NCBI RefSeq assembly: GCF_016920785.2
Contig: NW_024609857.1
Span: 8,265,618-8,329,617, forward strand
Reading direction: 5' to 3'
Length of the DNA stretch: 64,000 bases
Origin: Ixodes scapularis
Taxonomy: Eukaryota; Arthropoda; Arachnida; Ixodida; Ixodidae
In this document: piece after piece, positions 49,479 to 59,794 of the stretch
How positions within the stretch are numbered: position 1 is the stretch's first letter
Layout of the letters: each line of letters starts with the position of its first letter
Notes under the pieces: generated by a model
What the model was told of the DNA's origin: nothing
The model's input: only the letters and a program-made list of their open reading frames with translations
Databases searched by the model: none
Program-made: the position numbers and the translations under genes

Positions 49479-49770
49479 CATGCTAATTAAAGAGTTTTAG
49501 TAAATCGTACGCTGCGGAAAGTTTGCCCAGCGGATGCGTGCTCAATCTATGCTTTGAAATAAAGACACCCACCGAGGTAGACTAACTTCCGGCTGTATAA
49601 ACATACACACACCAATTCGCTTTTGCTCCTAAATTCAATCTGGGTTTCGAGGCAAATAGCTTCGCTTTGCTAGCGGGAGCTCGTGCCGTTATTTCAAAGC
49701 ATGAATTGAGCACGCATCCGTGGGAAAACTTTCTTAGCGTACGATTTACTAAAATTTTTTAATTAGCATG
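49479..49770. mobile_element. Foldback element with about 84-bp arms
   Basis: The left arm (CATGCTAATTAAAGAGTTTT, AGTAAATCGTACGCT, GGATGCGTGCTCAAT, GCTTTGAAATAA) is inverted at 49689-49770 with few changes. The loop contains the ACTTCCGGCTGTATAAACAT block shared with 34041-34100. Confidence 0.82.
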
Positions 49771-51125
49771 ACGTTTTACCTGCTCATTATCCCCCTCCAC
49801 ATAACATATTTTTCAGATCTTATGGTATTCTGAGAGTCGCACTATGCTTTTTGATCGCTCTATTGTTCGCTGTAATTGGGCGCCACAATCAAAGGTTTGG
49901 GAGCCGTAAGGATGTGCTTCTCGCAATATTTATTTTGAGAAAATAACACCTTTGCCCAATCTCCCCGAATCGTGACAGCAACAACAACAACAACAACAAC
50001 ACGTGCCGACATTTAAGACCTCTAGTGTATTTTATTTGTTTTGACATTCGTAGTCACCCCAATAGGGTATAACTAAAGCTGAGTTATCTCGAGCGGTACT
50101 CTATGATTTCCCACTGTCATATTCGTGAGCGTTCTGTAGACATAGAGTAGAACCATTTCGTGGACTTTCCGGTTTCAACCGAAGAAGACACTCAAGAAAA
50201 TAAAACTGATTAGTACCATTTCAAAACAAAACAAAAAACAGCTTTGCTAATAAACATATGTTGGCGTACAAGAAAAAAATACAAACAAGAAAAAAAAATA
50301 AATAACACCAAAATACAGCCCTTGGTGTCAAGAATAAAAACTAGGTTCAAACCGTAAAGCATCGATTGTTTTAAATCTTTATTTCGGCTCTAGGACAGTT
50401 TTCTTTTGTCGAAACTATGTCCTCTTAGACAAAAATGCATAGTTCCTCATGAGATGTTTTTCACCGAAAATCACCGTTTTTAGTTTTTGTCCAAAACAGT
50501 GCTGCAAGAACGTTTTTGCTTTGTTTCTAGAATGGTTGCAAAAGCAGAAGCTTCCTGCTTCGCAGTAGAATTGAACTTTCATGTGGATAGTGCGTTGCAC
50601 CGACAAAATAGCCAAGATACATAGCCAATTAAAAAGAATGGTTTCATTGTCTGATTTTGTTGTTGTTGCTGTTGCTCACGTGTCGAAGATATAAAACATA
50701 TTTGTAATCTAGATTTTCTTGTTTGTTGTTTTGTTTTTAACTGTAAAATGACTAATATGTAGGCCCACGATTATTTATAGTATATTTTACCAAATAAATG
50801 TGCTCCTGTTTACTTTCCCTTTCTGCTTTAATTTGTTTCGCAGAATTGCCCCGTAATATTTTGTAAATTGTTGTCATTATGTTGAGCTGCTGAGCTTTAT
50901 GAGGTGGAGGCTTTGTCCGACATCACGTATTTATGTTTTCCCCCTACGTGGGAAACCCCCAAAATGGCAAAAAAACAACAAAAAAAAAAAAAAAACACGA
51001 TATTTTTAAAAATTAATAAACACCGAAATACATCCGCCGATTTCCCCTGTAAATAAACAGCAGAAATTCTACGGCCTAAGTATGGCATCCGCAGGGGGTC
51101 AGTCGCCGATAGGGCGAGCCCTCAC
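49771..51125. other. No recognised gene (intron 2)
   Basis: (CAA)n is at 49978-50000, with A runs elsewhere. AT-rich, with only short frames. Confidence 0.45.
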
Positions 51126-51299
51126 CTGGGGTCTCCCTGCTGGCTATTGATGTCGAGCGCACTGCAGTACGCGTTCTCCGCCGTGTAGGCCGGCAGGTAC
51201 TCCTGCAGCGACGGCGCCATCACCAGGCCGCTGGACGAGTCGGTGCTGCCGCCTCCGGAGCTCAGGCTCACGCATGGGGACGAAGGGAGCCTGCCGGAC
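51126..51299 (-). CDS. Exon 2 of unrecognised Ser-rich protein
   Basis: The exon is bounded by an acceptor CACGCAG at 51300-51306 and a donor CCCAG|GTGAGG at 51126/51125. It is 174 nt: one base completing Gly57, 57 full codons, and two bases of Arg115. Residues 58-114 include a Ser/Gly-rich run (SLSSGGGSTDSSSG) followed by a less biased segment (LQEYLPAYTAENAY and CSALDINSQQ) that could be a short binding motif. The acceptor has a weak pyrimidine tract, but a TGCTGATC branch-point-like sequence lies upstream. The opposite phase-2 ends mean the exon could be skipped without breaking the frame. No family was recognised. Confidence 0.75.
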
Positions 51300-52091
51300 C
51301 TGCGTGCCAAGTGCCGCACGAGTTTGGATCAGCACTCTCAACTCTACGCACACTCTTAAGACGCGTTCACACTCCTAATACACCGTAGAGTCTGCAGGCA
51401 TTTTCTGGAGGCGTGTAACTTACGCCTTGTCTTGTCCTCCCGCGTACGCCCAGGAAGTGTACCAAAATGCGTCTGTCTTTGGCGCATCGGAACGCAGGGA
51501 GGGGCTCATCCATCAAAAAGCAACTTAGAGAACGCCCAGAAAACGAGCGACGACAAGACCGCTAAGCGCGCGCCGCCATTGGTTGAGGTCGGGGAGAAAC
51601 AAAAACACGTGAGCTCATTTTCGGGGGTAAAAAAAACACACGAGGTACGCAAAGAACTGACGAACTTGTACGGAATATTGGTTATATATATGTATAGGGT
51701 GTCTCAAGTCACCAGGCTCGATCTAAAATGGGCCGTAAAAATCGACGCCTGCACGAAGCAATCTTAACTTTTCGTCAAAGGCGTATTTCACGGGTACATT
51801 TTTTTCTTATAAAATTACAAAGCGTAGCTCCCTTTCTGTAAAAATGGGGCCGAGAAACTTGCCGGGGTCAACGGTGGGCGGCGACGCAGACGACTGAGTG
51901 GAGCGGCGGGGCGCATTTGGCGCACGTGTTGATAGATGGCGCTACCTCCTTATCGAGACTGCTAGCGACGACCGTGGTTTACTAAAATGAAGATAACCTT
52001 TTTGTAGTGTACCCTTTCTTTAAAAATAAACGCAGACAATAAAAGCTAAACTTGAAGTTTAAAAAAAAAATTAAAGACGCTTAAAATTTTT
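51300..52091. other. Intron 1 proximal part, no feature
   Basis: No inverted repeats or splice-bounded frames were seen apart from the exon 2 acceptor at its left end. Confidence 0.4.
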
Positions 52092-52572
52092 CGTAATGCC
52101 GAGTTAGAGCGCAGCTGCTTAGGAGGGTGAGGGGAGGGTACGGTGGGCAGATAACGCCCCCCCCCCCCCATCTCAATGCCCTCCTCTCTTCCTCGCCTGC
52201 TTCTCTCTCATTTAGCGGGAAAATTTTCGCCAAATTTACCCGCTAAATCTAGCCAAAATTTCTCCGCTAATGTTAGCGGGGAAATATTCCCGCTAAATTT
52301 AGCGGGAAATTTAGCGAAACTTTTTTCACTACATTTAGCGCGAAACTGAATTGGTATTCAGGTCACGTGACGTCAATTTCCCCACTAAATTTAGGGAGAA
52401 ATTTTCTCGCTAACCTTAGCGGGGAAACTGAATTGGTGTTGAGGTCACGTCGTGACGTCAATTTTCCCGCTAAATTTAGCGGAGAAATTTCCTACAGTCC
52501 AACGCGCGCGGATACGCCGACGCCGACGCCGCTCCACCCAGAAACGGGTGCTTAAGAGCTGCGGCATAAAAC
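52092..52572. mobile_element. Family X repeat, copy 3, carrying a palindrome array
   Basis: The ends TAATGCCGAGTTAGAGCGCAG and CAGAAACGGGTGCTTAAGAGC, with GATACGCCGACGCCGACGCC inside the right end, match family X. The core differs from the other copies: instead of a GA tract it holds the CGCTAAATTTAGCG palindrome array. Confidence 0.75.
52210..52495. repeat. Array of CCGCTAAATTTAGCGG palindromes
   Basis: About seven versions of the self-complementary TTCCCGCTAAATTTAGCGGG occur (for example 52262-52281, 52288-52310, 52379-52402, 52464-52488). From 52342 the array includes an 82-bp unit repeated twice (starts 52342 and 52424), each with GGTCACGT..GACGTCAATTT. Confidence 0.88.
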
Positions 52573-53398
52573 TCCGTTGCATAACGACGGCCTTCTTGCT
52601 GCCGAATGATTTTGTTTGCGTGTCGTCTGCTTTCTTTCGCTGGTCGGCTACATCTTCTGACGCTGCTCCAAACGCCATCTATCACTACATGCGCCAAACA
52701 CGCCCCGTCACTCGACTCAGTCGTCTGCGTCGCCGAGACATTTGCGTTGGTTGTTCCCACCGCAACCAAAGCAACAAAACAAACCGGACTCCGGGAGGAC
52801 ATTGACTCACGGCACGAGGCTACGTCCAGCATTGCATGGCACGTTGTGTGCGGCAAAAACTTTTCTAGGCAACTTAGTCGTTGCGGTGTTGCAGGGTTTG
52901 CATTCGCGTCACCCACAGCAATCAAAACTACAGCGACGACCGGAACACCGGCACAACCGTGAGAGCGGCACAGCCGTGACTCATAATTATTTCACGAAGG
53001 GACTGCTTATTTTGCTCGCTTATTTTGCTCGCTTTATTGTTCACGGGAGACAGTAGTTCCGATAAAATGTGCCATTTCAGTCGTTCTGAACGGAACCAGC
53101 GCAACTCTCTTAACTAGAGCCACTGTAATGGCAGGTTTAACTGCCAGAGTAACGCTACGCTTTTCCCAGCGCTAGAAGGGGAGGTGTCAGAATCGGCGTG
53201 CGAGAGGAGGTACAGCCGGTAAGGATGCACTGTCGCGTTCGATATGCGCCCCCTAATATATATTTAAATGTTAGACAATACTGAGTTTGAACTTGTGGAT
53301 ACTCTGGTAAAGGTGGGGAAGAGAGCTAAAAAGATGTGAAGAAGGTTAAAGGCACACACACACACACACAAAAAGCAACATAAACTTATTTTACATTA
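52573..53398. other. No supported gene
   Basis: Open frames on both strands (about 52450-52960) show no recognisable protein. (CA)n is at 53351-53370. Confidence 0.35.
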
Positions 53399-53740
53399 AA
53401 GTTCCTTGATGAGATCAGTCGCGGTCAGGAATCGCAAAAGGGACTTTGTCGCAAGTGTGGCGCTGGCTTCGTTTCTCCATAGTCCCAGGATCTTGTCGAG
53501 GGTGAGGTCTTCTTGAGGGGATAACTTAATATATTTTCTTAGTTGTGTCCGTTCATTTTCGTAGTCGGGACAATCCAGCATAATCTGTATCAAATCTTCC
53601 GGAGTTTTGGAGTTCGCGCAGTCTGGCGAATTAAGTTTTCCTATGATAAACAAGTACTTATTTGTGTATGCAACGTTTAGGCGTATTCGATCTAGCACAG
53701 CTTGCCGCCGACGGGTGAGACCTCGAGGTACATGACGTTT
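53399..53740 (-). mobile_element. LINE C-terminal fragment (post-RNase H, decayed zinc knuckle)
   Basis: The minus frame reads HVPRGLTRRRQAVLDRIRLN, VAYTNKYLFIIGKL, LIQIMLDCPDYENERTQLRK, DKILGLW and LLRFLTATDL. This is the end of I/R1-like elements of arthropods. The knuckle is degraded: the second Cys and the His of C..C..H..C are replaced (NSK and IQI). The frame stays open further upstream, but residues before about 53740 do not look like the element. Confidence 0.72.
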
Positions 53741-53961
53741 GATTCGTCGACGTCGTCTTCGTCGGGAGCGGCGAAGAATGAAGCTTTCTTCTTTCTTTCC
53801 GAAACGTACCCCGTCGTGCATCCCATAGCAAAGCAGTGTGTTTGCCGTTTTTCCATCGCGGTAGTTTGCACGTAAGGGGAAATCTTTCCGAGAAGAGCAC
53901 CACCAACGAGTACTTTTGGCGACGGGAACGAGCCTTCCCGGGCGCGGAGTATGCAATTGGC

Positions 53962-53963
53962 AT

Positions 53964-54006
<43 letters not shown>

Positions 54007-54010
54007 CGAT
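53962..54010. repeat. (GAT)n microsatellite
   Basis: About 15 consecutive TGA/GAT units, ending GACGATG. On the minus strand this creates a false poly-His frame. Confidence 0.9.
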
Positions 54011-54264
54011 GCGGCTTTTTCCTTTCTAGCGGACGAGCTATAAAATGTTTTCTAGCAAAAAAAGAAAAAAAGAAAAAAACTAACATGACGATTTTTTACT
54101 GTCTAGAATCTTTCGCCACCAGTGTTCCACTCTCGTTTTCCTTCACTGCAAACACTGCACGTACAACACGTTGTCCTTCCCCTCCGTTGTCTCAGAGTCG
54201 ACGAGCGCGCCAACTATCGTCGTCAGGATATACTACCGCGGTGCTACACACGGAGCAGGGTACA

Positions 54265-54365
54265 CGATGGATGAGCATCGTACCGGCGTGCGGTCGTGTA
54301 TCACTGCTGTGTAGTATGTACGTTAAAGACCCCAGGCTGGCTAAATTTCTCACCTGCAGCGAGTT
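54265..54365 (-). repeat. SINE-like family S, partial inverted copy
   Basis: GGATGAGCATCGTACCGGCG, TGCGGTCGTGTATCACTGCT, TTAAAGACCCCAGGCTGGCT and AAATT are the inverse of 34110-34235 and 36105-36215. Confidence 0.7.
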
Positions 54366-54717
54366 ACTCGTCGCAACTATGAAATGGCTGACCAACTACA
54401 CCCTTGTCTAAACTTCCACAACCCCAATACGCGATGCTAACACCTCGCCCCTTCTAGCCACCATAATTCCAAAAAAGCGGGCTTCTGGTCGGTGTTCTTT
54501 TCAGGGCTGGTGCGAGTGGCGCGTCGTTCGCTCGCTTTCCGAAGCGATGACCATGTGCGGGCTGGGCAGTGGTGTTCCCACGCTGGACTGTGATTTTGTA
54601 AATATTGGAACGGCGTAAAGGCAGTATTCGCTGTCGGCCAAAGTTGTGTGCACGAAACCGTGCTGACAGGTAGCTTCCCCAGTTCTTATGCAACGTGCAT
54701 TCCTCATCAACAAGATT

Positions 54718-54767
54718 GCCGGTCTTAGCAGCCCATTAATGTGCCGGTCTTAGCAGCCCATTAATGT
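54718..54767. repeat. Perfect 25-bp tandem duplication
   Basis: The unit GCCGGTCTTAGCAGCCCATTAATGT (two parts: GCCGGTCTTAGC, AGCCCATTAATGT) occurs twice without a mismatch. Confidence 0.95.
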
Positions 54768-57341
54768 AAGCTCAGAACCCTAAACAGTGTTTTCAAATAT
54801 GGCGTCCAGTGAAGACTTCCGTTTCTAAACACGTTCGCAAATATGGCATCCTGACTATGTGCCCCATACGTGCAAACACGTGCAGCGTGAGCGTGAACGT
54901 GGCTTTGGCAGGCTCGAAATTGCACGTGCTTGCTCACACGAGTGGGAACAAGGCGGCGGTCAGACGACTTGTTTGCAGTCGTCTATAACGATTGGAAACA
55001 CTTTATATTCCTGTGACCAATGACGGAAAGGTGCCCTGTAGAAGCTAGGTTCCCCAGTGAAACGTTGGCACGCCGCTTTGAGGTTTACCAGAAGCTCCCT
55101 CTTCACATCGTCTATAGGAATTGATTAAGCTGAAAAACGCCGACAATTGCCGAAGTCGCGTTCAGAAATTTCGAAGCGCCGCTCGCTTTCGGGTTTTCTG
55201 CATTTTTTTTTTTTTTGCTTCTCGAGTGTAGCGCGAAGTTTAAATTGGCAGGGCGCGTCCCTGCGTACGTTGAACCATAGAGTTATTATAATGAACGCTA
55301 GAGAATTAGCTGGCGCTAGTATGTTTTGATAATTGAAGCAAAAAACAACTAATCGAAAATTGCCTTCCGGTAATACATCCTCATGGGGAAACGTGAGTAC
55401 ATTTTTTCTGTGGGCTTGATTATAAGAGCAAATATTGCGAAAAAGTATAGCGTAGTAAATAGCTTGAAACATTTTTGAATTACGCAAATGAATATATTGG
55501 TCAGTTACAATGGTTTTCTTTCATATTCATGGCATTAAATGCAGTGCTAAAACAGCTTCTGACAGGCATTTATTTCCGTTGATAGACACTGTGAGCGTGA
55601 ATACGGCGTCGGCGCTTTTTAGCAGGGCGGTTTTACAAGCAAGACGAACCAAGGACATCGGAAAAAACCAAGAGAGACGGCAAGACCTACGCAGCAACAC
55701 TGGATCAGTCACTCCCTGTGCATAAAGACAATTAAAATAAAGTGAAGCTTAAGTAAATATAGTCAGATTTGGATTGAATAGGTACTGTTTTAGTTTCTCT
55801 CTCATGCGTATGTGCTAAGATGCTTGTTTTCCGTTCAAGACATCACCTGCACACACAAAATCTTTGAAAAAAAGGAGAAGCCAAAACAAAGGTGCCCGAT
55901 AAAAGCTTCCCTTCATAGGAAATATTAAAAGGAACCTTTTATAGCCTACGTGCTTTATCCTTTATGCTTTGAATGCTTTTAACCGCTCCTAAAGATGAAC
56001 GACGGGCTACTTGTCATATAGAGACAGGACTGGCATATTAGCAATATATAAGAGTCACCGAAATACTGGCGAGCCTTGAGTGCATTCTACATCCTTTCGA
56101 TTTTAATTTTGCTGAAAACCGTCGCTTGTTTTTACACACCTGATGAGGAACATATGTTTGAGCCTTAAATATAGCGAAGTTTAACATCGTCCACTGATGA
56201 AGAAAAATACTGTAATTAATGCAAGTAGACCTCCACATTGATAATAAAGGTACATACTATTCGGTACGACCCAAATAATAAAAGTTATCTTTGTTATTTT
56301 CCGTCGAAGAGAAAAAATGGACGCATTTTTATCCATAGGAATGTTCAGGAGCTCCGCAAAAGTAGACTGGTTGCTGCCTGCTTCAATTTGCATCCCAGAA
56401 GCCGCATAGACAATAGCACTAATTGAACCTCTAGCGTACATTATAATAACTATGCGTTAACAATAAGGAAGATGCTGGAAACTGCAGATATGCACGTGCA
56501 GGCATGTTAACCACGCTTTTATGTGGATTTTACTCACTTTTGCTCACTTTTACGGCGTTTCAATGAAGGGATGGAGAGATAAATTGAGCCCTACTATAAA
56601 GAGGCTGCCAAACGCCGCAAGCAGCTCGGTTACCCTGGCAACCCAAAGGCCCGAAATTGTCGTTTTACGTCGTGTTTGCACTCTGGCAGCTAACGCTGAC
56701 ATATCCAGTGGCTCTAGTTTAAAACAGGCAACAGACTTCTAGACGAGAAATGCGCGCTATACCCGCCTGAACAGGTTTGTCAAGATTAAGCCCCACAAAC
56801 ACCCCTAAAATAAGAAACGAAAACAAAATCCTTCCCCAAATAGTTTGCTCCATTCGCACCACGCGTGAAAGAGATCACGCGAGGAATATAATTTAAACGA
56901 GCGAAACGACAAAAAAAAATGTAGTCCCTCATTAATTATCTTGATTAACAAAGCGCGCAGCAAACGAGTTGTATGAAGCGGACAAGAGCACTGCTTCATT
57001 AGCGTCAGGGGGAAGCACTAATTTATGCGGAGCAAGAAGTCATGGAATTCTGGACGAAATTGGCTCCTCATTCGAAGCAAAAAGTGAAGTAATTTAGGCG
57101 CGCGAATATTTCGACGGTGCGAATTTGGGCTGTCATCAATTGAAGCGACTTGTTTCGCTGTGGAGCGATTCGGCCAGCGTGGTACCACTGGTGAGGTCTT
57201 TAACGGGGCTGGCAGCTAGGGAGGGGGGTTCTGGCCCATCAGTGCAAGATTTTTCGCTTTATCTGCGATGCGCTAACGCACTCAGTTTTCAATTAACCTT
57301 CCTCTGCAGTACCATTATGGTGCCTTGAAAGAGCCTAGAAC
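54768..57341. other. No recognised feature (intron 1)
   Basis: AT-rich and repeat-poor by eye. No gene or inverted repeat was found. Confidence 0.4.
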
Positions 57342-57900
57342 TGGCGTGATTAGAGTCCTATCCCGCCCATGCATCGAAACTGGTTCCGAAAGTGGCAACA
57401 ACTGATGTCAGAAAAGTCGATGAGTAAGTCTGTCGGGTTTCGCGATCCTGTCGGGTGGTCGTACAAATTCCGGCGAAAAGCTCGAGCGAACGCGAGTGTC
57501 GCTGTCGTCGCGGCGTTCCAACTCCTGGCTGCCGAAGTTTCCGTGGACTGTCAATGTGAAGAGCGACCTGCAGCAGAACAGGCGTCAGTCATTTCCATCA
57601 CCGCTGCTATATAACGCCGCCGGGATTGCGATCAAAAACAACATTACACTCTAAAAAAAGTTTTTGATAGGTTTTTTTACGTGAATAACTGTTTTGCCTC
57701 AAGTACTATCGCCCCCTGTCGCACTAGAAAGGCAACTAGGTGATGCAGAACTCTTTCGCATAAAGAAATTGAGATTAAAAGATTTTTTTTTTTTATAACA
57801 TCGAAATCGAGGGACCATTCTTTGGGACGAGGTAAACACACCAGTCGGAGACGCGTTCCAGGGACCAAAGCACTATGGTACACTATTTCCGCGGTTCAAA
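57342..57900 (+). repeat. Family Y repeat, copy 3, with an internal insertion
   Basis: The family Y blocks run from TGGCAACAACTGATGTCAG to GCCGCCGGGATTGCG, break at about 57650, and resume at about 57800 with ACATCGAAATCGAGGGACC and GGTAAACACACC. The roughly 145 bp between (ACACTCTAAAAAAAG ... TTTTTTATAAC) is absent from the other copies. Confidence 0.78.
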
Positions 57901-58466
57901 GCGGGGAGGGTCAAGTGATACGCAAGCTTAATATATTTTCCAGTGTCAAATGAATTTTAGAAGAAAAATGCCCCTCTTCAACATTTCCCAAACGCAGGAC
58001 TAAAACAAATATTTTGGCTTCCGTTTGGTCGAAGGACTACCATAGTGGTTAATGTTTTATTGGTATAAAAATAAAGCAGAAAGAAAGCTACCATAAAATT
58101 TAGAACGAGCACCCACCACCGAAACAAGATCGCCATTTCCATATTTTGTTCTCCTTTGTGTCCCAAACATATGGGCATGTTGATTAGAAATTTTAGGTAG
58201 ACTTTTCCGGTACTTGTCTAGCGCGTTGGTGCGCTTTCAAAAGTACGTCATGTTCTTAACTATCTCTCATATCATCTCATAGTTTACGTCTTTATCTCTT
58301 AACTGTAACTTCACAGCGCAGTATGCCTCAGAATGGCGTACATCCTCCTACAGACTTTTTCCGCGAGGGTGCCTGCGTCTTGAATGTCGTCACATCCAGT
58401 ATGGGCCTAAGCATTGTTTTGCCGTCGCCACGCCAATAAAAGACATTTAAAATATACGCGCAATAG

Positions 58467-58880
58467 TCACCCATTCTCGTTTTGCTTCACCTCCATAATG
58501 TTACTATTTGCAGGTTGAAATGTCCTATTATTTTTTCCTCGCCCATCACCTGGTGACTGGGGACAAGAGTGAACGAAGAGCAGTCCTGAGGTCGCGTGAT
58601 CCTCGTCTTCGATGAATGTCGAAAATACTCCACAGGTTGACGTGCCCTTCCCGGCGTTCCCATTCGCCAAAGACGCATTTTGGCACACATGCTCTCTCAT
58701 AGACGTCGTCTCTCCAAACTGCTTTTTGTTGTTCTCGGTAGACAGCAAGCGATCTTCAAGCCGGGGTCCCGCTGCTTCTACAATCCACAAAAGACAGTCT
58801 GAAAAGCACGTGTCACCGCAGTATCCGTGGTTTAAGAGCCGCGTGCCAAGTTTCTCCTTGAACTCGTTGCGATGCGGCAT
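58467..58880 (-). other. Unassigned 137-codon open frame inside intron 1
   Basis: An ATG-started frame of balanced composition (for example FSDCLLWIVEAAGPRLEDRL, CGVFSTFIEDEDHATSGLLF) on the gene strand. I do not recognise it. An open frame on the plus strand (58612-58968) overlaps most of it, there is no poly(A) signal or neighbour gene, and it may be part of an uncharacterised repeat. Not called as a gene. Confidence 0.2.
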
Positions 58881-59382
58881 TCGAAACAGGGATCTCGTGG
58901 GAACCCGCGAATCAGCTTGGTGGTGGGGCGTGTCGTACGGAATAAACCCTCATTGTTTTGACCGCTAAGCGACTTCACTTTCGAAGTTAGACAGATTGAC
59001 CGATGCCGCGAACATTTCTGAAATAGAGGTCCAACGCCCGTCGTCGGCCACCATCCCTTAGTCCGCTTCGTTTAGCCGTCCTGCCAGCGACTCCCGCGGT
59101 ACGACGCCATGTTGAGAATGCACAGAGTGCTTCCGGCTCTTTGTGCAATCTTTATTTTTTCAATCAACGTATTTGCAGATTTTTAAAAAGCTGCAAAAAA
59201 TGGGTGTCATATTTTTCGTTTTTTTTTTTAATATCAAGTGTGCTTTGATGACTCAGGACTGATTATACTTGTTACTCATACGTCACGATCAAATAACCAC
59301 TTTGGCGGGTATAAAGACCCCGTCAGCGCCCATTTGAGAGAGTCAGTTGCGCGTGTTTCGCGGCAAAGTTGCGGCAGCTCAC
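58881..59382. other. Intron 1 distal part
   Basis: Nothing beyond the exon 1 donor at its right end. T-rich near 59220. Confidence 0.4.
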
Positions 59383-59552
59383 CCCGCGGCAGGTCCCGGC
59401 GCTCCCGGCACCCCCGCCGCCGCCGCCGAAGTCGCCGCCGAGGCGCTCGCTGGAGGGTCCTTGAAGGACTCCGAGTAGCTGCGCTTGGAGGCGAACTTCT
59501 CGCGGAGACTCTTGGTACGGGAGGAGAACGGGGACGTCCGGCAGATGCTCAT
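59383..59552 (-). CDS. Exon 1 (start exon) of unrecognised Ser/Ala-rich protein
   Basis: The ATG at 59552-59550 is the first Met codon after an in-frame TAG at 59615-59613, with GGGCC before it. The exon encodes 56 residues plus two bases of Gly57, then a strong donor (GGG followed by GTGAGC). Residues 1-32 are Ser-, Arg- and Lys-rich, including SSRTKSLREKF and KRSYSES, which look like basophilic kinase or 14-3-3 sites. Residues 33-56 are a low-complexity Ala/Pro/Gly tail. No signal peptide or transmembrane segment is visible. A longer open frame exists in another phase (59323-59874), but it ignores the donor and reads through repeat DNA. The promoter should lie above 59552 on the plus numbering, close to the GA-rich repeat at 59795-60302. 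Function is unknown. Confidence 0.72.
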
Positions 59553-59794
59553 GGCCCGGGCTCCGAGCGCCGGACGCGAGTCCTGCCCGCGGCAGGGACC
59601 TCGGCCGACTGCCTACTGGACTCTCCTCAGCCGCCTGCGAAGGCCCCCGGAGGCGAGAACAGAAGGACGGGGTTAGAAATGAAGGTTCATCTCGAGCTGT
59701 CGGCACTGTCAGGTTGGTCAGACAACACCTGTCCGTAGACATGCTCGTACGAAAACTGTGTAGGAAGCAAAAAAAAAGTGAAAGCCGTTTACAA
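59553..59794. promoter_or_regulatory. Presumed 5' UTR and promoter-proximal DNA of the minus-strand gene
   Basis: GC-rich up to about 59640, then mixed. An in-frame TAG at 59613-59615 marks the upstream limit of the coding frame. No TATA box is apparent. The transcription start could not be placed, and a further 5' UTR exon is possible. Confidence 0.35.

Larger units (their letters stand above)
967..59552 (-). other. Multi-exon host gene, 5' part, intron-spanning model
   Basis: This span links exons at 59552-59383, 51299-51126, 46839-46336 and 30287-29932, and tentatively 1155-967. The introns are about 8.1, 4.3 and 16.0 kb, then about 28.8 kb. Each core exon is bounded by AG on its 5' side and GTGAG on its 3' side. 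Exons 1, 2 and 3 each end after two bases of a codon, and the next exon starts with the third base, giving Gly57, Arg115 and Arg283. This repeated phase agreement, together with the GC-rich exons in AT-rich surroundings, is the main evidence. Repeats occupy the introns and do not enter the exons. The product is a Ser/Pro/Ala-rich intracellular-looking N-terminus with no signal peptide and no membrane segment. I do not recognise the family. The 3' part lies beyond position 1. Confidence 0.7.

Noticed and set aside
53658..54086. Frame with a poly-His stretch
   Set aside because: The His run is the (GAT)n microsatellite read on the minus strand.
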